Assembly: GCF_000344615.1 (NCBI RefSeq)
Contig: NZ_KB467824.1
Location: 2,916,786-2,980,785, forward strand
Length of the DNA stretch: 64,000 bases
Direction: 5' to 3'
Origin: Janthinobacterium sp. CG3
GTDB lineage: Bacteria > Pseudomonadota > Gammaproteobacteria > Burkholderiales > Burkholderiaceae_D
Both the position numbers and the translations under genes were made by a program. The notes under the pieces were generated by a model. The model ran no database searches. It worked only from the letters and a program-made list of their open reading frames with translations, and was not told where the DNA came from. Below, one piece after another: positions 26,618 to 35,879 of the stretch. The first letter of the stretch is position 1; every line of letters starts with the position of its first letter.

Positions 26618-26746
26618 AGAGCGGGATCGGGGAACCTATAAATATGGCCGACGGCGCCGGCCAGCGCCGGGCCGGCCGGAAACAGTGTCAGACATCAATT
26701 TTACTTGATAATCAAAGCACAACGCCGGAACCCGGCGCCAAACGAA

Positions 26747-27901
26747 TCAGGCCGCCGCGCGCCGGAATTCGTCGAGCAGGCTGGTGGTCATCGCCTCCAC
26801 CGTGTAGCGCCGCTCGAACGTGGCGCGGGCCTGGCGCGCCATGCGCTGGCGCGCGCCGGCGTCCAGGGCCAGCCAGCGCTGCAGCGTGGCGCGGGTGCCG
26901 ACCACCGTGTCGGGGGCAACGAAGGCGGCGCCGTCGGCGTCGAGCTCGCGCCAGATGTTGACCTTGTCCGAGATCAGCACCGGCAAGCCGCAGGCCAGCG
27001 CCTCGGCCACGGCGATGCCGAAGTTCTCCTGGTGCGAGGGCAGCACGAAGGCTTCGCCGGCGTAGAAGGCGCCCCATTTCATGTCGCCCGTGAGCATGCC
27101 GGTCCAGGTGACGCGCCCGGCCACGCCCAGCGCCTGCGCCTGCGCCTGCAGGCCGGCCACCAGGCCGCTCTGGTCCGGCCCGGCCATGACCAGGTGCAGC
27201 TCGGGCTCGCGCGCGGCCGCCTCGGCGAAGGCGGTCAGCAGCATGTCGCAGCCCTTCTTTTCCTGGATGCGGCTGAGGAACACCAGCAGGCGCTTGCCGC
27301 GCAGCTCGGGATAGCGCTCGAAAAACACTTCCTGCAACTGCGCCCGCCCGGTCGGCGCGCTGGCCGCGCCGTAGTTGACGACCCGGCCGTTGGCGCGGTA
27401 CAACCAGAACGACTGCGGCGCCAGCAGGCGCTCCTCCTCGCAGGTAAACAGCACGGCGGCGGCGTCGCGCAGCACGCGGTAGTCGGACCACGGCCAGGCC
27501 AGCCATTTTTTCAGGTGCTTCAAGGGATAGGTGTGCTTGAACCACGGGTCCAGCATGCCGTGGGTAAACACCACATAGGGCACCTTCAGGCGGCGCAGCG
27601 CGCGCCAGGCGCCGAAGGAATGGTATTGCCACAAGCCGTTGATGACCACCAGGTCGTATTCGGCGGCGTGGCGCAGCAGCCACGGCGTGAGCCGGGCGCT
27701 GTAGCGGTAGTGGCCGGCGGCCGGCCCCAGCGCGTGCGAGGGCAGCGGGAATTGCGCCAGGTAGGGGGCGTCCGGCGGGTCCAGCGTGACCACTTCGATG
27801 GTGTGGCCGGCCTGCACCGCGCGCACGCCGTAGTTGCCGACGCCGGTCATCGGGCCGCCGGCCTTGGGGTCGATCGTGGGCAGAATGTGCAATATCCTCA
27901 C
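26747..27901 (-). CDS. Glycosyltransferase family 4
   Basis: GT-B glycosyltransferase of 384 residues starting at GTG (MRILHILPTIDPKAGGP). The N-terminal domain shows the glycine-rich GGPMTGVGNYG loop and YVVFTHGMLDPWFK. The donor domain carries LVFLSRIQEKKGCDMLL near 215, then MAGPDQSG, and the E-x7-E motif in LPSHQENFGIAVAEALACG near 300. Proteins of this type are common in exopolysaccharide and O-antigen loci, acting after the initiating transferase. Roughly 250 bases separate it from the flippase gene upstream. Specificity is unknown. Confidence 0.87.
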   Translation of the reverse strand: MRILHILPTIDPKAGGPMTGVGNYGVRAVQAGHTIEVVTLDPPDAPYLAQFPLPSHALGPAAGHYRYSARLTPWLLRHAAEYDLVVINGLWQYHSFGAWRALRRLKVPYVVFTHGMLDPWFKHTYPLKHLKKWLAWPWSDYRVLRDAAAVLFTCEEERLLAPQSFWLYRANGRVVNYGAASAPTGRAQLQEVFFERYPELRGKRLLVFLSRIQEKKGCDMLLTAFAEAAAREPELHLVMAGPDQSGLVAGLQAQAQALGVAGRVTWTGMLTGDMKWGAFYAGEAFVLPSHQENFGIAVAEALACGLPVLISDKVNIWRELDADGAAFVAPDTVVGTRATLQRWLALDAGARQRMARQARATFERRYTVEAMTTSLLDEFRRAAA

Positions 27902-28150
27902 GCGCGCGCCCCCCGCCGGAAGCTCGGACGGGCGCGCCCGGCGCGGCGCGCGCGCGGCGCCGGGAATGGGGAGGGAGAAATCGGCATAGTTATCATCTGT
28001 AAAATAATTGATGCGCGCGCCGGAGGTTCCGGCGGCGCGCCATGGTTGTCAAATGGCGGCGCCGGCGGGCGCCGGCGCGATTCATGACTTAATCATAACA
28101 CGAACGATATTTCATCCGTGCAATCCAAGCGGACGCGGCTCCGCCGCGCC

Positions 28151-29683
28151 CTAGCCGGCGCGGCGCAGGCCCGGCAGGCGGCGCGCCATCGCCGCCACCT
28201 TCTCGAGCGCCGGCGCCGGCAGGCGCCGCACGAACCAGACGCAGCACAGCACGGCGCAGGCGGCCGACAGCGCCGCCGCCGCCGCCGCCGCCGTTGGCCA
28301 CAGCACCATGGCGCCGATGCCGGCGCCGGCCACGCCGATGGCGGCCGCCGCGATGCGCAACAGTTGCCACGGAAACACCATACCGTTTTCGCGCAGCCAG
28401 CGGGCGGCGAAAAACACCGCCAGCACGCTGCCGCCGCATTCGGCCAGCAGCAGCACGGCGCCGGCGCCGACCACGCCGAAGCGCCCGGTCAGCAGGACGA
28501 TGCCGGCCACCGCCAGCGCGCTGACGGCGATGGAAATATACAGCTGGACGCGCAGCAGGTTATTGCCCTGCAAGACGGCCATCGCCGGCCTGGCGATGGC
28601 AAACACCAGCAGGGCGATCGAGAACAGGCCGAACAGGGCCGGGTCGAAGGCGATCTTGCCGCGGGTCCAGATAGCGAACAGCGCCGGCATGACCCATTGG
28701 AAGGCGATCAGCACCGGCACCAGCAGCATGACGGAAAAGAACCAGACGAAGCCCATGGTGGCGTCGGTGCGCTCGGCGTCGCGCTCGCGCAGGAAGCGCA
28801 TAATTTCCGGCATGATCGGATTGGTGATGGTGCCGATGCCCTGCAGCGAGATGTTGCTCATCGTGCGCATGGTGGAAAAGGCGGTCATCGGCGCCACGCC
28901 GATGATGGCGCCCAGGAAGATGCGCACGCCCTGCTGGCGCGACAGGTCGAGCACCGTGCTCAGCGAGATGGCCAGCGACTGCCAGGCGCCGCGCCAGCCC
29001 AGGCGCCAGTCCGGCGCGACGGGGAACAGGCCGTAGCGGCGGAACATGCTCCACATGTCCAGGTGCAGCGGCAGGTTGACCAGCAGGTTGGCGGCGGCGA
29101 TGCAGGCGACCGTGCCGAGCAGGCCGGCGCCCAGCGCCACCGCGATGCCCGAGGTCAGCGCCACGCCCAGCGCCAGGATGGTGTTCCACCAGGCCATGCG
29201 CGGAAACTGGCCGTAGGGCGCCACCACCCGCCCGGCCATGCCGCCGGCGCTGCTGCTCACCAGCCAGGACAGCGAATACAGCACCAGCGACCACATCGCC
29301 TCGCGCAACAGCGCCGGCGGCATGCTACCGTCGGCATCGAAGGCCAGCGCCAGCACGCCCCAGTAGGCCAGCAGCGCCACCAGCAGCAGCTCGAACAGGG
29401 AAATTAACAGCACCACCGGCAAGGCCGAATAAAACAGGCGGCGGATCAGCAGCGGCGCGCCGCTGCCGGCCTTGAGGAATTCGAAGCCGACGTAGTTCTG
29501 GTAGCCGACGCTGAGGATGGAGGAGATGCCGACGATGGTCTGGACGATCAGCCAGCAGCCGTACTGCTCGACCGTCCAGTGGCTCAGGAAGACCGGCACC
29601 AGCAACACCTGGCTGACCACGGTAAGCAGGATTTTCACCCAAGACGCCGCGCTGGCGGACAGGAAACGATGTAAGACACTCAT
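28151..29683 (-). CDS. Oligosaccharide flippase (Wzx-like)
   Basis: Polytopic membrane protein of about 510 residues that probably flips the undecaprenyl-linked repeat unit across the inner membrane. The ATG at 29683 gives MSVLHRFLSASAASWVKILL, a typical polysaccharide-synthesis flippase start; the open frame upstream encodes only Pro/Arg-rich sequence. About 12-14 hydrophobic segments follow in the order of the MATE/Wzx fold, for example TVVSQVLLVPVFLSHW near 22 and VGYQNYVGFEFLKAG. The C-terminus is Ala-rich and ends in a basic tail. It lies among the glycosyltransferases and near the Wzy-like gene, as expected for a Wzx/Wzy-dependent locus. Confidence 0.85.
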   Translation of the reverse strand: MSVLHRFLSASAASWVKILLTVVSQVLLVPVFLSHWTVEQYGCWLIVQTIVGISSILSVGYQNYVGFEFLKAGSGAPLLIRRLFYSALPVVLLISLFELLLVALLAYWGVLALAFDADGSMPPALLREAMWSLVLYSLSWLVSSSAGGMAGRVVAPYGQFPRMAWWNTILALGVALTSGIAVALGAGLLGTVACIAAANLLVNLPLHLDMWSMFRRYGLFPVAPDWRLGWRGAWQSLAISLSTVLDLSRQQGVRIFLGAIIGVAPMTAFSTMRTMSNISLQGIGTITNPIMPEIMRFLRERDAERTDATMGFVWFFSVMLLVPVLIAFQWVMPALFAIWTRGKIAFDPALFGLFSIALLVFAIARPAMAVLQGNNLLRVQLYISIAVSALAVAGIVLLTGRFGVVGAGAVLLLAECGGSVLAVFFAARWLRENGMVFPWQLLRIAAAAIGVAGAGIGAMVLWPTAAAAAAALSAACAVLCCVWFVRRLPAPALEKVAAMARRLPGLRRAG

Positions 29684-29759
29684 AGGACGGCGGGGACTCG
29701 GAGGATGGCGATGGGGGGGCAGCGGGCGCCGGCGGCGGGCGCCGGCGCGGCGGGCCGGC

Positions 29760-30560
29760 TTAAAAGCCGGCGCGTTTGGTATATTGGGCGATTTCGTCGG
29801 CGCTGGCCTGCTGGAAATAGAAGGCGTCGTCGCTGAAATTGATCGGCCGGTCGCGTCCATAACCGAACGGTAGCAGCGCGTAATTCTTCGACATACTCAT
29901 GATGGCGGTAAACAGTCGCACGCAGGCGCGCCGCACCAGCGCCGGGTTGTCGAAGGAAATGGCCCTGCTGAGGAACTCGGGAAAGTAGGTCGACGCGGCG
30001 AACATGAACTTGTGTTCGGGCGCGATCTGCCGGTCGCTGCACTGCATCGCGTGCAGGCCGCGCAGGAACTGGCGGATGCCGCGCTTGTTGGCGGCGAAAT
30101 AACTGTGCTGGATGATCTGGCCGCCGCGGCCGTGGGCGCCGAACACCAGGTCGTGGCGGCGCAGCGCGTTCTTGGTCCGTTCGACGATCCTGTCGCCGAA
30201 CACCAGCGCGTCCTGCTCGACGTAGACGAACATGTCGACATCGTTGTGCAGCGCGAACTCGAGCCCCATGATGATCGCCGCCATCGCCCCGCAGTAATGG
30301 GTCGCGCCGTTCTGGGCGTGGCCCGGATTGACCAACAATTCAAGACGGCTGAACCTGGTGGCGGTGTGGGCCTGGTCGTCCGGCTTCAGCGGCGAGGCGG
30401 AATCGACCACCAGCACGTGCTGCGGTTTGACGAAGGTATCGAGCGAGCGCCACCACAGCGGGCGGAACTCGACGCCGCGGATCGCGTCGTCGCCGAAGGC
30501 GATGTAGTTTCTTGCCGCGTTCGATGAATACCAACCAGTTCCGACTAACTCACAAGACAT
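29760..30560 (-). CDS. Unclassified protein, possible glycosyltransferase
   Basis: Cytoplasmic protein of 266 residues that I cannot place in a named family. It lacks a signal peptide and membrane segments. Features suggestive of a GT-A-like fold are an N-terminal segment VLVVDSASPL, the acidic strand DMFVYVEQDALVFGDRI near 110, which could serve as a DxD-like metal site, and FGAHGRGGQIIQHSYFAAN. An alternation of polar strands and helices continues to the end. AGGTGG lies just before the start codon. Its position between the polymerase and flippase genes in one transcription direction argues for a sugar-transfer or sugar-modification role. An alternative is a methyl- or pyruvyl-transferase; no motif for either was seen. 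Confidence 0.6.
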   Translation of the reverse strand: MSCELVGTGWYSSNAARNYIAFGDDAIRGVEFRPLWWRSLDTFVKPQHVLVVDSASPLKPDDQAHTATRFSRLELLVNPGHAQNGATHYCGAMAAIIMGLEFALHNDVDMFVYVEQDALVFGDRIVERTKNALRRHDLVFGAHGRGGQIIQHSYFAANKRGIRQFLRGLHAMQCSDRQIAPEHKFMFAASTYFPEFLSRAISFDNPALVRRACVRLFTAIMSMSKNYALLPFGYGRDRPINFSDDAFYFQQASADEIAQYTKRAGF

Positions 30561-30644
30561 AAACCACCTATTAAAATCGACAGACGCGGAAAAGCGCGCG
30601 CCGCGCTGTGGCCGCGCCCTGCGCGCGGCCGGATTGGCGCCGCC

Positions 30645-32243
30645 TCAGGCCGGGGCGGCGGCGGGTTTGGCGGAATTGCCGGAAAACAGACGCAACAAGC
30701 CTTTGGCGACGTAGTACACCAGCAAATAAATCAACACCGTTTGCAGCAGGCCGCGGGTGGCCGTCGTCACCACTTGGTGCAGCGACTCCCCGGTGATGCC
30801 GGCGATGAAGTAGCGGAACATATTGATCATGGCCGGCACCGTCAGCACGATTCTGCCGTAGGCGTTCTTGAACGCCAACAAGTCAAGCAGCGCGAACAGG
30901 ATGATGGCGATGAAAAAATATACCACCGGAAAGAGCACGCCGAACAGGGCCAAGCCTTGGGCGAAGACGGAGCCGGTTTTCCTGCCGCCCAGCGCGTAGC
31001 CATTGTTCAAGTACAGCAGGTAGTCGCCCATGGAAAAATTCAAGTCGGCCTTCTTCACCTTCACGCCCATGCCCTTCAACAGCGGCTCGGGCAGGATGCC
31101 CCACATGAAGTTGACCGTCATCCGTTCCAGGCTGTCCTCGGAGCGGGCCGACAGGTTGGAGGCGAAAAACAGGGCGTTGTCGTGGAACTTGGTTTCGACG
31201 AAGCGCGCGAGCATCGGGTTGGCGATGTAGTTCTCGTCGTAACGGCTGCTGGCGGTGGCCAGTTTGGCGCGCAGGCGGTAGGCCGCGATCAAGGCCGGCT
31301 GCTGCATCACCTGGTAGGTTTTACCGATCATCTCCACCGGCGTCATCCGCGCCGCGCCGATCGGGCCGTTGTATTGCCGCGCCACGACCATGGCCGTCGA
31401 CAGGTAGGACAGCGGCAGCATCAGCGTCGCCAGCACGGCGACGGTGCCGCCCGCCTTGTAGAGATGGGCGCTGGTGATGCCGACCGGGTTGCGCATCAGC
31501 CACAGCACCACCACCAGCCCGACCGTGACGATACCGGTGAGCATCAGGCCGCGCGTGTTGGCCGCCACCCCCAGTAGCGCCACCATGATGGCGTACAGCA
31601 CCAGCCACAAATAGTGCTTGCGCGGGAAGCGGCAATACGCCGCCCCCTCGTCCTGCACATACAGGGGGATCAGGAAGGGCGCGAAAATCAGGAAGCGGAA
31701 GCCGACGATGACTTTGCTGCCGGGGTCGCCGTCGACGCCGCCGCCGCCGAAATGGCAGATGAAACCGATGGCGCCGAAAATCCACAGCATGCCCACGCTG
31801 GGCAGCGCATAGATGGCAGTGCGCTTGAGCAGCGCGCGCACGCTCGAGCGGTCGCCGAACTGCAGCGCCGGGATGAAGCGGTAGGTCGCGTGCGCGCCCA
31901 GGGCCACCAGTTGAAACAGCGCCAGCGTGGCGAAGGTGGTGAACGGCTGGCGCAGCGCGTAGGCGACCGGGGTCCAGGCGGCCGTCTGGATCAGCAAGGC
32001 GCCGCACTGGGTCGTCATGCACAGCCCGAACAGCGAGAACGTCGACAGCGGATGGGTACGCCAGGAATCGGTCCAGCGCACATACAGCAGCGTGACCAGC
32101 GAGATCCAGGCCAACACGCAGACGCAGGCGATATTGACGGTGTCGATATCGATCAACAGTTGCGCCACCGACGCCGCCAGCACCATCAGTACCAGCAACG
32201 AATTAATCGCCGACGAACTAGTTAACACCGCCTTGTTACGCAT
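30645..32243 (-). CDS. Oligosaccharide repeat unit polymerase (Wzy-like)
   Basis: Membrane protein of 532 residues with about 12 hydrophobic helices and a large hydrophilic loop in the second half (about 310-400), the architecture of O-antigen/EPS polymerases. Sequence conservation in this group is low, so the call rests on topology, length and position between flippase and glycosyltransferase genes. Notable are paired helices at the N-terminus (LLVLMVLAASVAQLLIDI), an arginine-bearing periplasmic segment after helix 8 (VARQYNGPIGAARM), and a C-terminal basic tail. It would join flipped repeat units on the periplasmic face. No other polymerase candidate occurs in the window. Confidence 0.78.
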   Translation of the reverse strand: MRNKAVLTSSSAINSLLVLMVLAASVAQLLIDIDTVNIACVCVLAWISLVTLLYVRWTDSWRTHPLSTFSLFGLCMTTQCGALLIQTAAWTPVAYALRQPFTTFATLALFQLVALGAHATYRFIPALQFGDRSSVRALLKRTAIYALPSVGMLWIFGAIGFICHFGGGGVDGDPGSKVIVGFRFLIFAPFLIPLYVQDEGAAYCRFPRKHYLWLVLYAIMVALLGVAANTRGLMLTGIVTVGLVVVLWLMRNPVGITSAHLYKAGGTVAVLATLMLPLSYLSTAMVVARQYNGPIGAARMTPVEMIGKTYQVMQQPALIAAYRLRAKLATASSRYDENYIANPMLARFVETKFHDNALFFASNLSARSEDSLERMTVNFMWGILPEPLLKGMGVKVKKADLNFSMGDYLLYLNNGYALGGRKTGSVFAQGLALFGVLFPVVYFFIAIILFALLDLLAFKNAYGRIVLTVPAMINMFRYFIAGITGESLHQVVTTATRGLLQTVLIYLLVYYVAKGLLRLFSGNSAKPAAAPA

Positions 32244-32288
32244 ACTGGTCTACCCGGGTAAATATTGCTTGAATGGCATACAACACTG

Positions 32289-33377
32289 CTACAGCACGGC
32301 CTGGCGCAGGATCTGCGCCAGCACCGACTGGTTCATATGCCCGTTGCGGCGCAGGCGCGCCTGTCCGGCGCGCGCCAACGCCAGGCGCCGCTCCTCGTCG
32401 AGCAGGGCGAAGCGGCACATCGCCGCGCATTCGACGGGGTCGTCCCAGAACAGCGCTTCCTGTTTTTCCACATACATGGCCAGGTGTTCCGGGGTGCGCT
32501 GGGCGCACAGCAGCGCGCCCAGCGCGGGGATTTCAAGCGAGCGCGTGGTGTGTTCGTCGCGGTTGCCCTTCGACAGCAAACCAAGGTTGACCTTGGCGCA
32601 CTGGATGGCTTTGGCGTAGTCGTCGCCCTTCACCGCGCCGCCGCGCCAGTACGGCCGCAGCGCGGCCCATTCCGGCGCCTTCTGCCAGTTCGGGCCGCGT
32701 ATCGCCAGCGGCACGCCGCGGCGCACCAACTCAAGCAGGAAGGGGCCGCGCTCCGGCATCCAGGTGCCCAGGAACAGCACCTCGCAATCCCAGCGCGCAT
32801 GGTCCTCGGCGCTGAGCGGGCGCGGCGCGTGGGACACCTCGTCGGCCGACATGAACACGCGCAGCACGGCGCGGGCGCCGCGCGCCTCGGCCTCGGCCAC
32901 GTTGTGGGCGCGCATCACGACGCTGAGGTCGTAATGCGCCAGGCTCTGGCGATAGGCGCTGAAGCGGCGGCCGTCGCGCGGCCCCAGAGGATCGTCGATG
33001 TTGTAGTTGATAACGCGCGCGGCGTACCGGCGCAGGGCCGCCACGACCTTCGGCGTCACCCAGACGCCGCCGTCGACGTAGCACAAGTCGAAGCGCGCGC
33101 CGTCCAAGGTGCGCGCCAGCGCGCCGCGCAGCATGCCGCTGAACAGGCCGCCGCCCAGCCGCCACGTCAGGCGGTCGACCCAGACCGATCGCGGCAACAG
33201 GGCGCGCGGATCGACGTGCGTGACTTGGTGGCCGAGGCGGCGCAAGGCGTCGGCGCGGTCCTGACAGGTGCCGCTTGCCGGTCCCAGGTAAAGGATGGAC
33301 AACTTGGCCGCGCCGGCGCCGGCGTCGATGGCCTCGGCTGGTATCGCCGTCATGTCCATGATATCAATATTGCTCAA
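32289..33377 (-). CDS. CgeB-like glycosyltransferase
   Basis: Glycosyltransferase of about 362 residues related to CgeB/spore-coat type enzymes. It has KLSILYLGPASGTCQDRADALRRL at the N-terminus (residues 25-48), INYNIDDPLGPRD near 135, and the donor-side segment CAKVNLGLLSKGNRDEHTTR then SLEIPALGALLCAQ near 285, characteristic of Glyco_trans_1_2. The reading frame can start at a TTG that overlaps the stop of epsI (TTGA, coupling) or at an ATG six codons later at 33359; the choice is open. It follows epsI directly, so it belongs to the eps operon. The sugar transferred is unknown. Confidence 0.82.
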   Translation of the reverse strand: MSNIDIMDMTAIPAEAIDAGAGAAKLSILYLGPASGTCQDRADALRRLGHQVTHVDPRALLPRSVWVDRLTWRLGGGLFSGMLRGALARTLDGARFDLCYVDGGVWVTPKVVAALRRYAARVINYNIDDPLGPRDGRRFSAYRQSLAHYDLSVVMRAHNVAEAEARGARAVLRVFMSADEVSHAPRPLSAEDHARWDCEVLFLGTWMPERGPFLLELVRRGVPLAIRGPNWQKAPEWAALRPYWRGGAVKGDDYAKAIQCAKVNLGLLSKGNRDEHTTRSLEIPALGALLCAQRTPEHLAMYVEKQEALFWDDPVECAAMCRFALLDEERRLALARAGQARLRRNGHMNQSVLAQILRQAVL

Positions 33378-34075
33378 TGTTTATCTTGCGCCGCGTCGAC
33401 GGAACCGATGAGCCGGACCCTGTCCTTGGCGCCGAGTACGCCCAGCAAGTCGTTGACAAACCGGTCTTGTTGGCGAAACGCCTCGGCGTCGTCTTGATTG
33501 ATGGTCGACACGCGCACCAGCATGCCATCGGGGATCTTGCCGGTCAGCATATAGCGGAATTTCTGGATTTTTTGCTCCAGGCCGTCTTTAACCGCCCGGT
33601 CGCCCACCGTCATCCAGTAGGAAATCGGTTCGTGGCGGCCGTCGGTGGCGGCGATCAGCCGGGTCAGGGCAAAACTGCCGAACGGCGAAGCCATCTTGTC
33701 GCGCCTGATATTGCTGATCTCGAAGCCCTGGGCGCCGTAACACTGGTCCGGCCTGTGCATCTCCAGGCTGCCGGTCTGGTCGCCGCCGTAGGCCATCGAC
33801 AGCATCACCCGCTGCCCCTGGGGGTTGATGTAGGTGCGCGACAGCGTTTGGTTATAAATCGCGTCCAGACGGCGCTGCAGTTCCGGATCGACTTGCACCG
33901 GCATGATAGAACTGTCGATTTTCCATTCGCCGAAAGCGGCCGGGATCATGCTTGCGAGATCGATGCGGTCATGCAGGTCCACCACTTTTTGGGTCGGGCT
34001 CAAGACGTGGGTGGCCAGCGCCGACGACACCATCAGCGCCCCCAGCACCAGGCTCAAGGTTATTTTCTTCATCAT
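33374..34075 (-). CDS. epsI: EpsI, exosortase B-associated protein
   Basis: Protein of 233 residues with an N-terminal signal/anchor (MMKKITLSLVLGALMVSSALA). EpsI-family hallmarks are FGEWKID near residue 45, VMLSMAYGGDQTGSLEMHRPDQCYGAQGF (residues about 90-118, with HRPDQCY as the conserved core), and a C-terminal VRVSTINQDDAEAF. The start overlaps the stop of xrtB by four bases (ATGA), and its own stop overlaps the next gene, so it is translated with exosortase B. EpsI occurs with exosortases across exopolysaccharide loci and is needed for polymer production in Methylobacillus. Its biochemical function is not established. Confidence 0.9.
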   Translation of the reverse strand: MMKKITLSLVLGALMVSSALATHVLSPTQKVVDLHDRIDLASMIPAAFGEWKIDSSIMPVQVDPELQRRLDAIYNQTLSRTYINPQGQRVMLSMAYGGDQTGSLEMHRPDQCYGAQGFEISNIRRDKMASPFGSFALTRLIAATDGRHEPISYWMTVGDRAVKDGLEQKIQKFRYMLTGKIPDGMLVRVSTINQDDAEAFRQQDRFVNDLLGVLGAKDRVRLIGSVDAAQDKH

Positions 34076-34977
34076 GCTGCGTTCCCCGAACGATGTGGCG
34101 GCGCCGCCTTGCGGCCGCCGAAGTTGACAATGAACTGCAACAGCGTGTCCACCCCGAGGATCAGGGTCAGCGCGCTCAGGAACAGCACCATGCCGGCGAA
34201 GCCGTGCAAGAAGCCCTGCCCGGCGGCGTCGCCCAGGTAATAGGTCACCAGGGTCAGCACGCACACCCGTATCACGTTCGCGGTAAACGAAATGGGAACG
34301 ATCAGCAGCGCCAGCGCAATGTTGCGGAAGGCCGAGGTGTGGCGCACCACGTTCAAATAAAACAGGCCCAGCGCTTCCAGCGTCAGCAGCGTCTGCAAGC
34401 CGGCGCAGGCGTCGGCGACGAGCAACTGGTACTGGCCGATCTGCAACGTCACGCCGGAGCGGGCGACCGGATAGTCGAACAGGAACAGCAGGTGTTCGGC
34501 GACATACGACACCGCCTGCTTCATCGGCAGCGTCACGGCCGCCACCAGCGGCCCCGGCAAGGGAATCATGAAGAGCATGAAGAAAAATGGAAACCATTGC
34601 AACTTCAAGCCGTCCACCCCGTACTTCAGCAGCAAGATCGCCGCCATCAGCAAAATGAAGGAGCCGATTTCCAGCGGCGCGATTTTGATGGCCCGGCCGA
34701 CGACGTAAAACAACAGCGCCGCCGCCAGCACCGGCCAGCCCCAGCCGCAGTGCCGCGGCGCGGCGCTTTTCGCGCGCATTTCGCTCCAGCGCCGCGCCAG
34801 CAGCCACAGCGACAAGGCCAGGATGATTGGTCCGTGGGCCTGCTCTTCCTTGGCCCACAAGCCCGTCATCAAGTCATACAGCGTCGGCACGAACAGCACC
34901 AGCATGCCGAAGAGGATCGCGCCCCACTCCGGCAGCGAGGCTTGGAACTGGCGCAATTTGGGTGAAATGGTGGTCAT
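34072..34977 (-). CDS. xrtB: Exosortase B
   Basis: Polytopic membrane transpeptidase-like enzyme of about 301 residues, proposed to cut PEP-CTERM tails and transfer the protein to a surface ligand. The ATG at 34977 is preferred to the TTG three codons upstream. Catalytic triad candidates are visible: Cys in VADACAGLQTL (about 190), Arg in ANVIRVCVL (about 235) and His in GFLHGFAGM (about 257). About eight membrane helices surround them. It forms an operon with epsG upstream and epsI downstream (4-base overlap). The eps-operon context marks it as the B subtype (EpsH). Three PEP-CTERM proteins encoded at 2451-8827 are plausible substrates, though other exosortases may exist elsewhere in the genome. 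Confidence 0.93.
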   Translation of the reverse strand: MTTISPKLRQFQASLPEWGAILFGMLVLFVPTLYDLMTGLWAKEEQAHGPIILALSLWLLARRWSEMRAKSAAPRHCGWGWPVLAAALLFYVVGRAIKIAPLEIGSFILLMAAILLLKYGVDGLKLQWFPFFFMLFMIPLPGPLVAAVTLPMKQAVSYVAEHLLFLFDYPVARSGVTLQIGQYQLLVADACAGLQTLLTLEALGLFYLNVVRHTSAFRNIALALLIVPISFTANVIRVCVLTLVTYYLGDAAGQGFLHGFAGMVLFLSALTLILGVDTLLQFIVNFGGRKAAPPHRSGNAA

Positions 34978-34991
34978 CACGGTCAATCCGA

Positions 34992-35876
34992 TTAAAAGTC
35001 GACCATGACGGAGCCGACGATTTCGGCGCCGCTCTGGCGCAGTTGCTCCTGCATGGCGTGGACGTCGGCGACCACGGTTTTGTCCTTGCGCGCCACGACG
35101 AACACGCCGCCGGCGCGCGCCGCCACCGCGTACATGTCGGAGGCGGTGACGGCGGCCGGCACGTCGTAGAGCACGACGTCGTAGCGCGAGGCGAACTGGG
35201 TGTTGAGGGCGCCGAACGATTCACGGCTCAGCAATTCCTGCGGATTCGGCGGCAACGTACCGGCCGGCAACACCGACAGGTCGACGAAGGAGGCGATCCT
35301 GGCGACGGCGTCGAGCTCGGCGCGTCCGGCCAGCAGGTCCGACAGGCCCTGCGCGCCCTTCAAGTCGAAGATCGCGTGCTGGCCGGGCTTGCGCAAATTG
35401 GCGTCGACCAGCAGGGTCTGCTCGCCCAACTGGGAAAACACCACGGCCAGGTTGGCGGCGAACATGCTGGCGCCGTCGCCGGGGTTCATGCCGACGATCG
35501 CCAAGGCCTTGTGGCCGCGGGCGAACCAGCGCAGCATCAACTGGCTGCGGATGGCGCGCAGGGTTTCCACCTGCGGGCTGAACGGTTCGTAGGCGGCCAC
35601 CAGTTGTTTCGAGTAGCCGGCCTCGCCGTGCTGCAGATAAGGGTAGTCGAACTGGCGCGCCAGCACCTGCTGGATGTCGGCCTCGGTAATCAGGCCCAGG
35701 CGCACCGCCGCCTCGCCGAAGCGGATGCCCAATTCCTTTTGCATGCGCAAGACGCGCTCGGCGCTTTCGGGCGTGATTTTACCGGACTCGAGCAGAAGAG
35801 CGCCGATGCTCGATTCGCCCCGGCGCGCGCTGGCGGTGGCGGTGGCAATTGCTGGATGATTCATGGTCTGTTCCAT
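34992..35876 (-). CDS. epsG: EpsG, chain-length tyrosine-kinase-like protein
   Basis: Cytoplasmic BY-kinase-like partner of EpsF, 294 residues. The N-terminal part (about 15-95) resembles a GspE-N/MshEN-type module with LLLESGKITPESAERVLRMQ. The kinase-like domain follows with a Walker-A-like GMNPGDGASM near 128, Walker A' LLVDANLRKP near 158 and Walker B VVLYDVPA near 230. The canonical Walker lysine is replaced by Ala and the Walker A' Asp by Asn, so ATP hydrolysis or phosphotransfer may be weak or lost. The C-terminus lacks a Tyr-rich tail. The gene lies between epsF and xrtB. The family call is firm; catalytic competence is doubtful. Confidence 0.9.
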   Translation of the reverse strand: MEQTMNHPAIATATASARRGESSIGALLLESGKITPESAERVLRMQKELGIRFGEAAVRLGLITEADIQQVLARQFDYPYLQHGEAGYSKQLVAAYEPFSPQVETLRAIRSQLMLRWFARGHKALAIVGMNPGDGASMFAANLAVVFSQLGEQTLLVDANLRKPGQHAIFDLKGAQGLSDLLAGRAELDAVARIASFVDLSVLPAGTLPPNPQELLSRESFGALNTQFASRYDVVLYDVPAAVTASDMYAVAARAGGVFVVARKDKTVVADVHAMQEQLRQSGAEIVGSVMVDF

Positions 35877-35879
35877 CGA

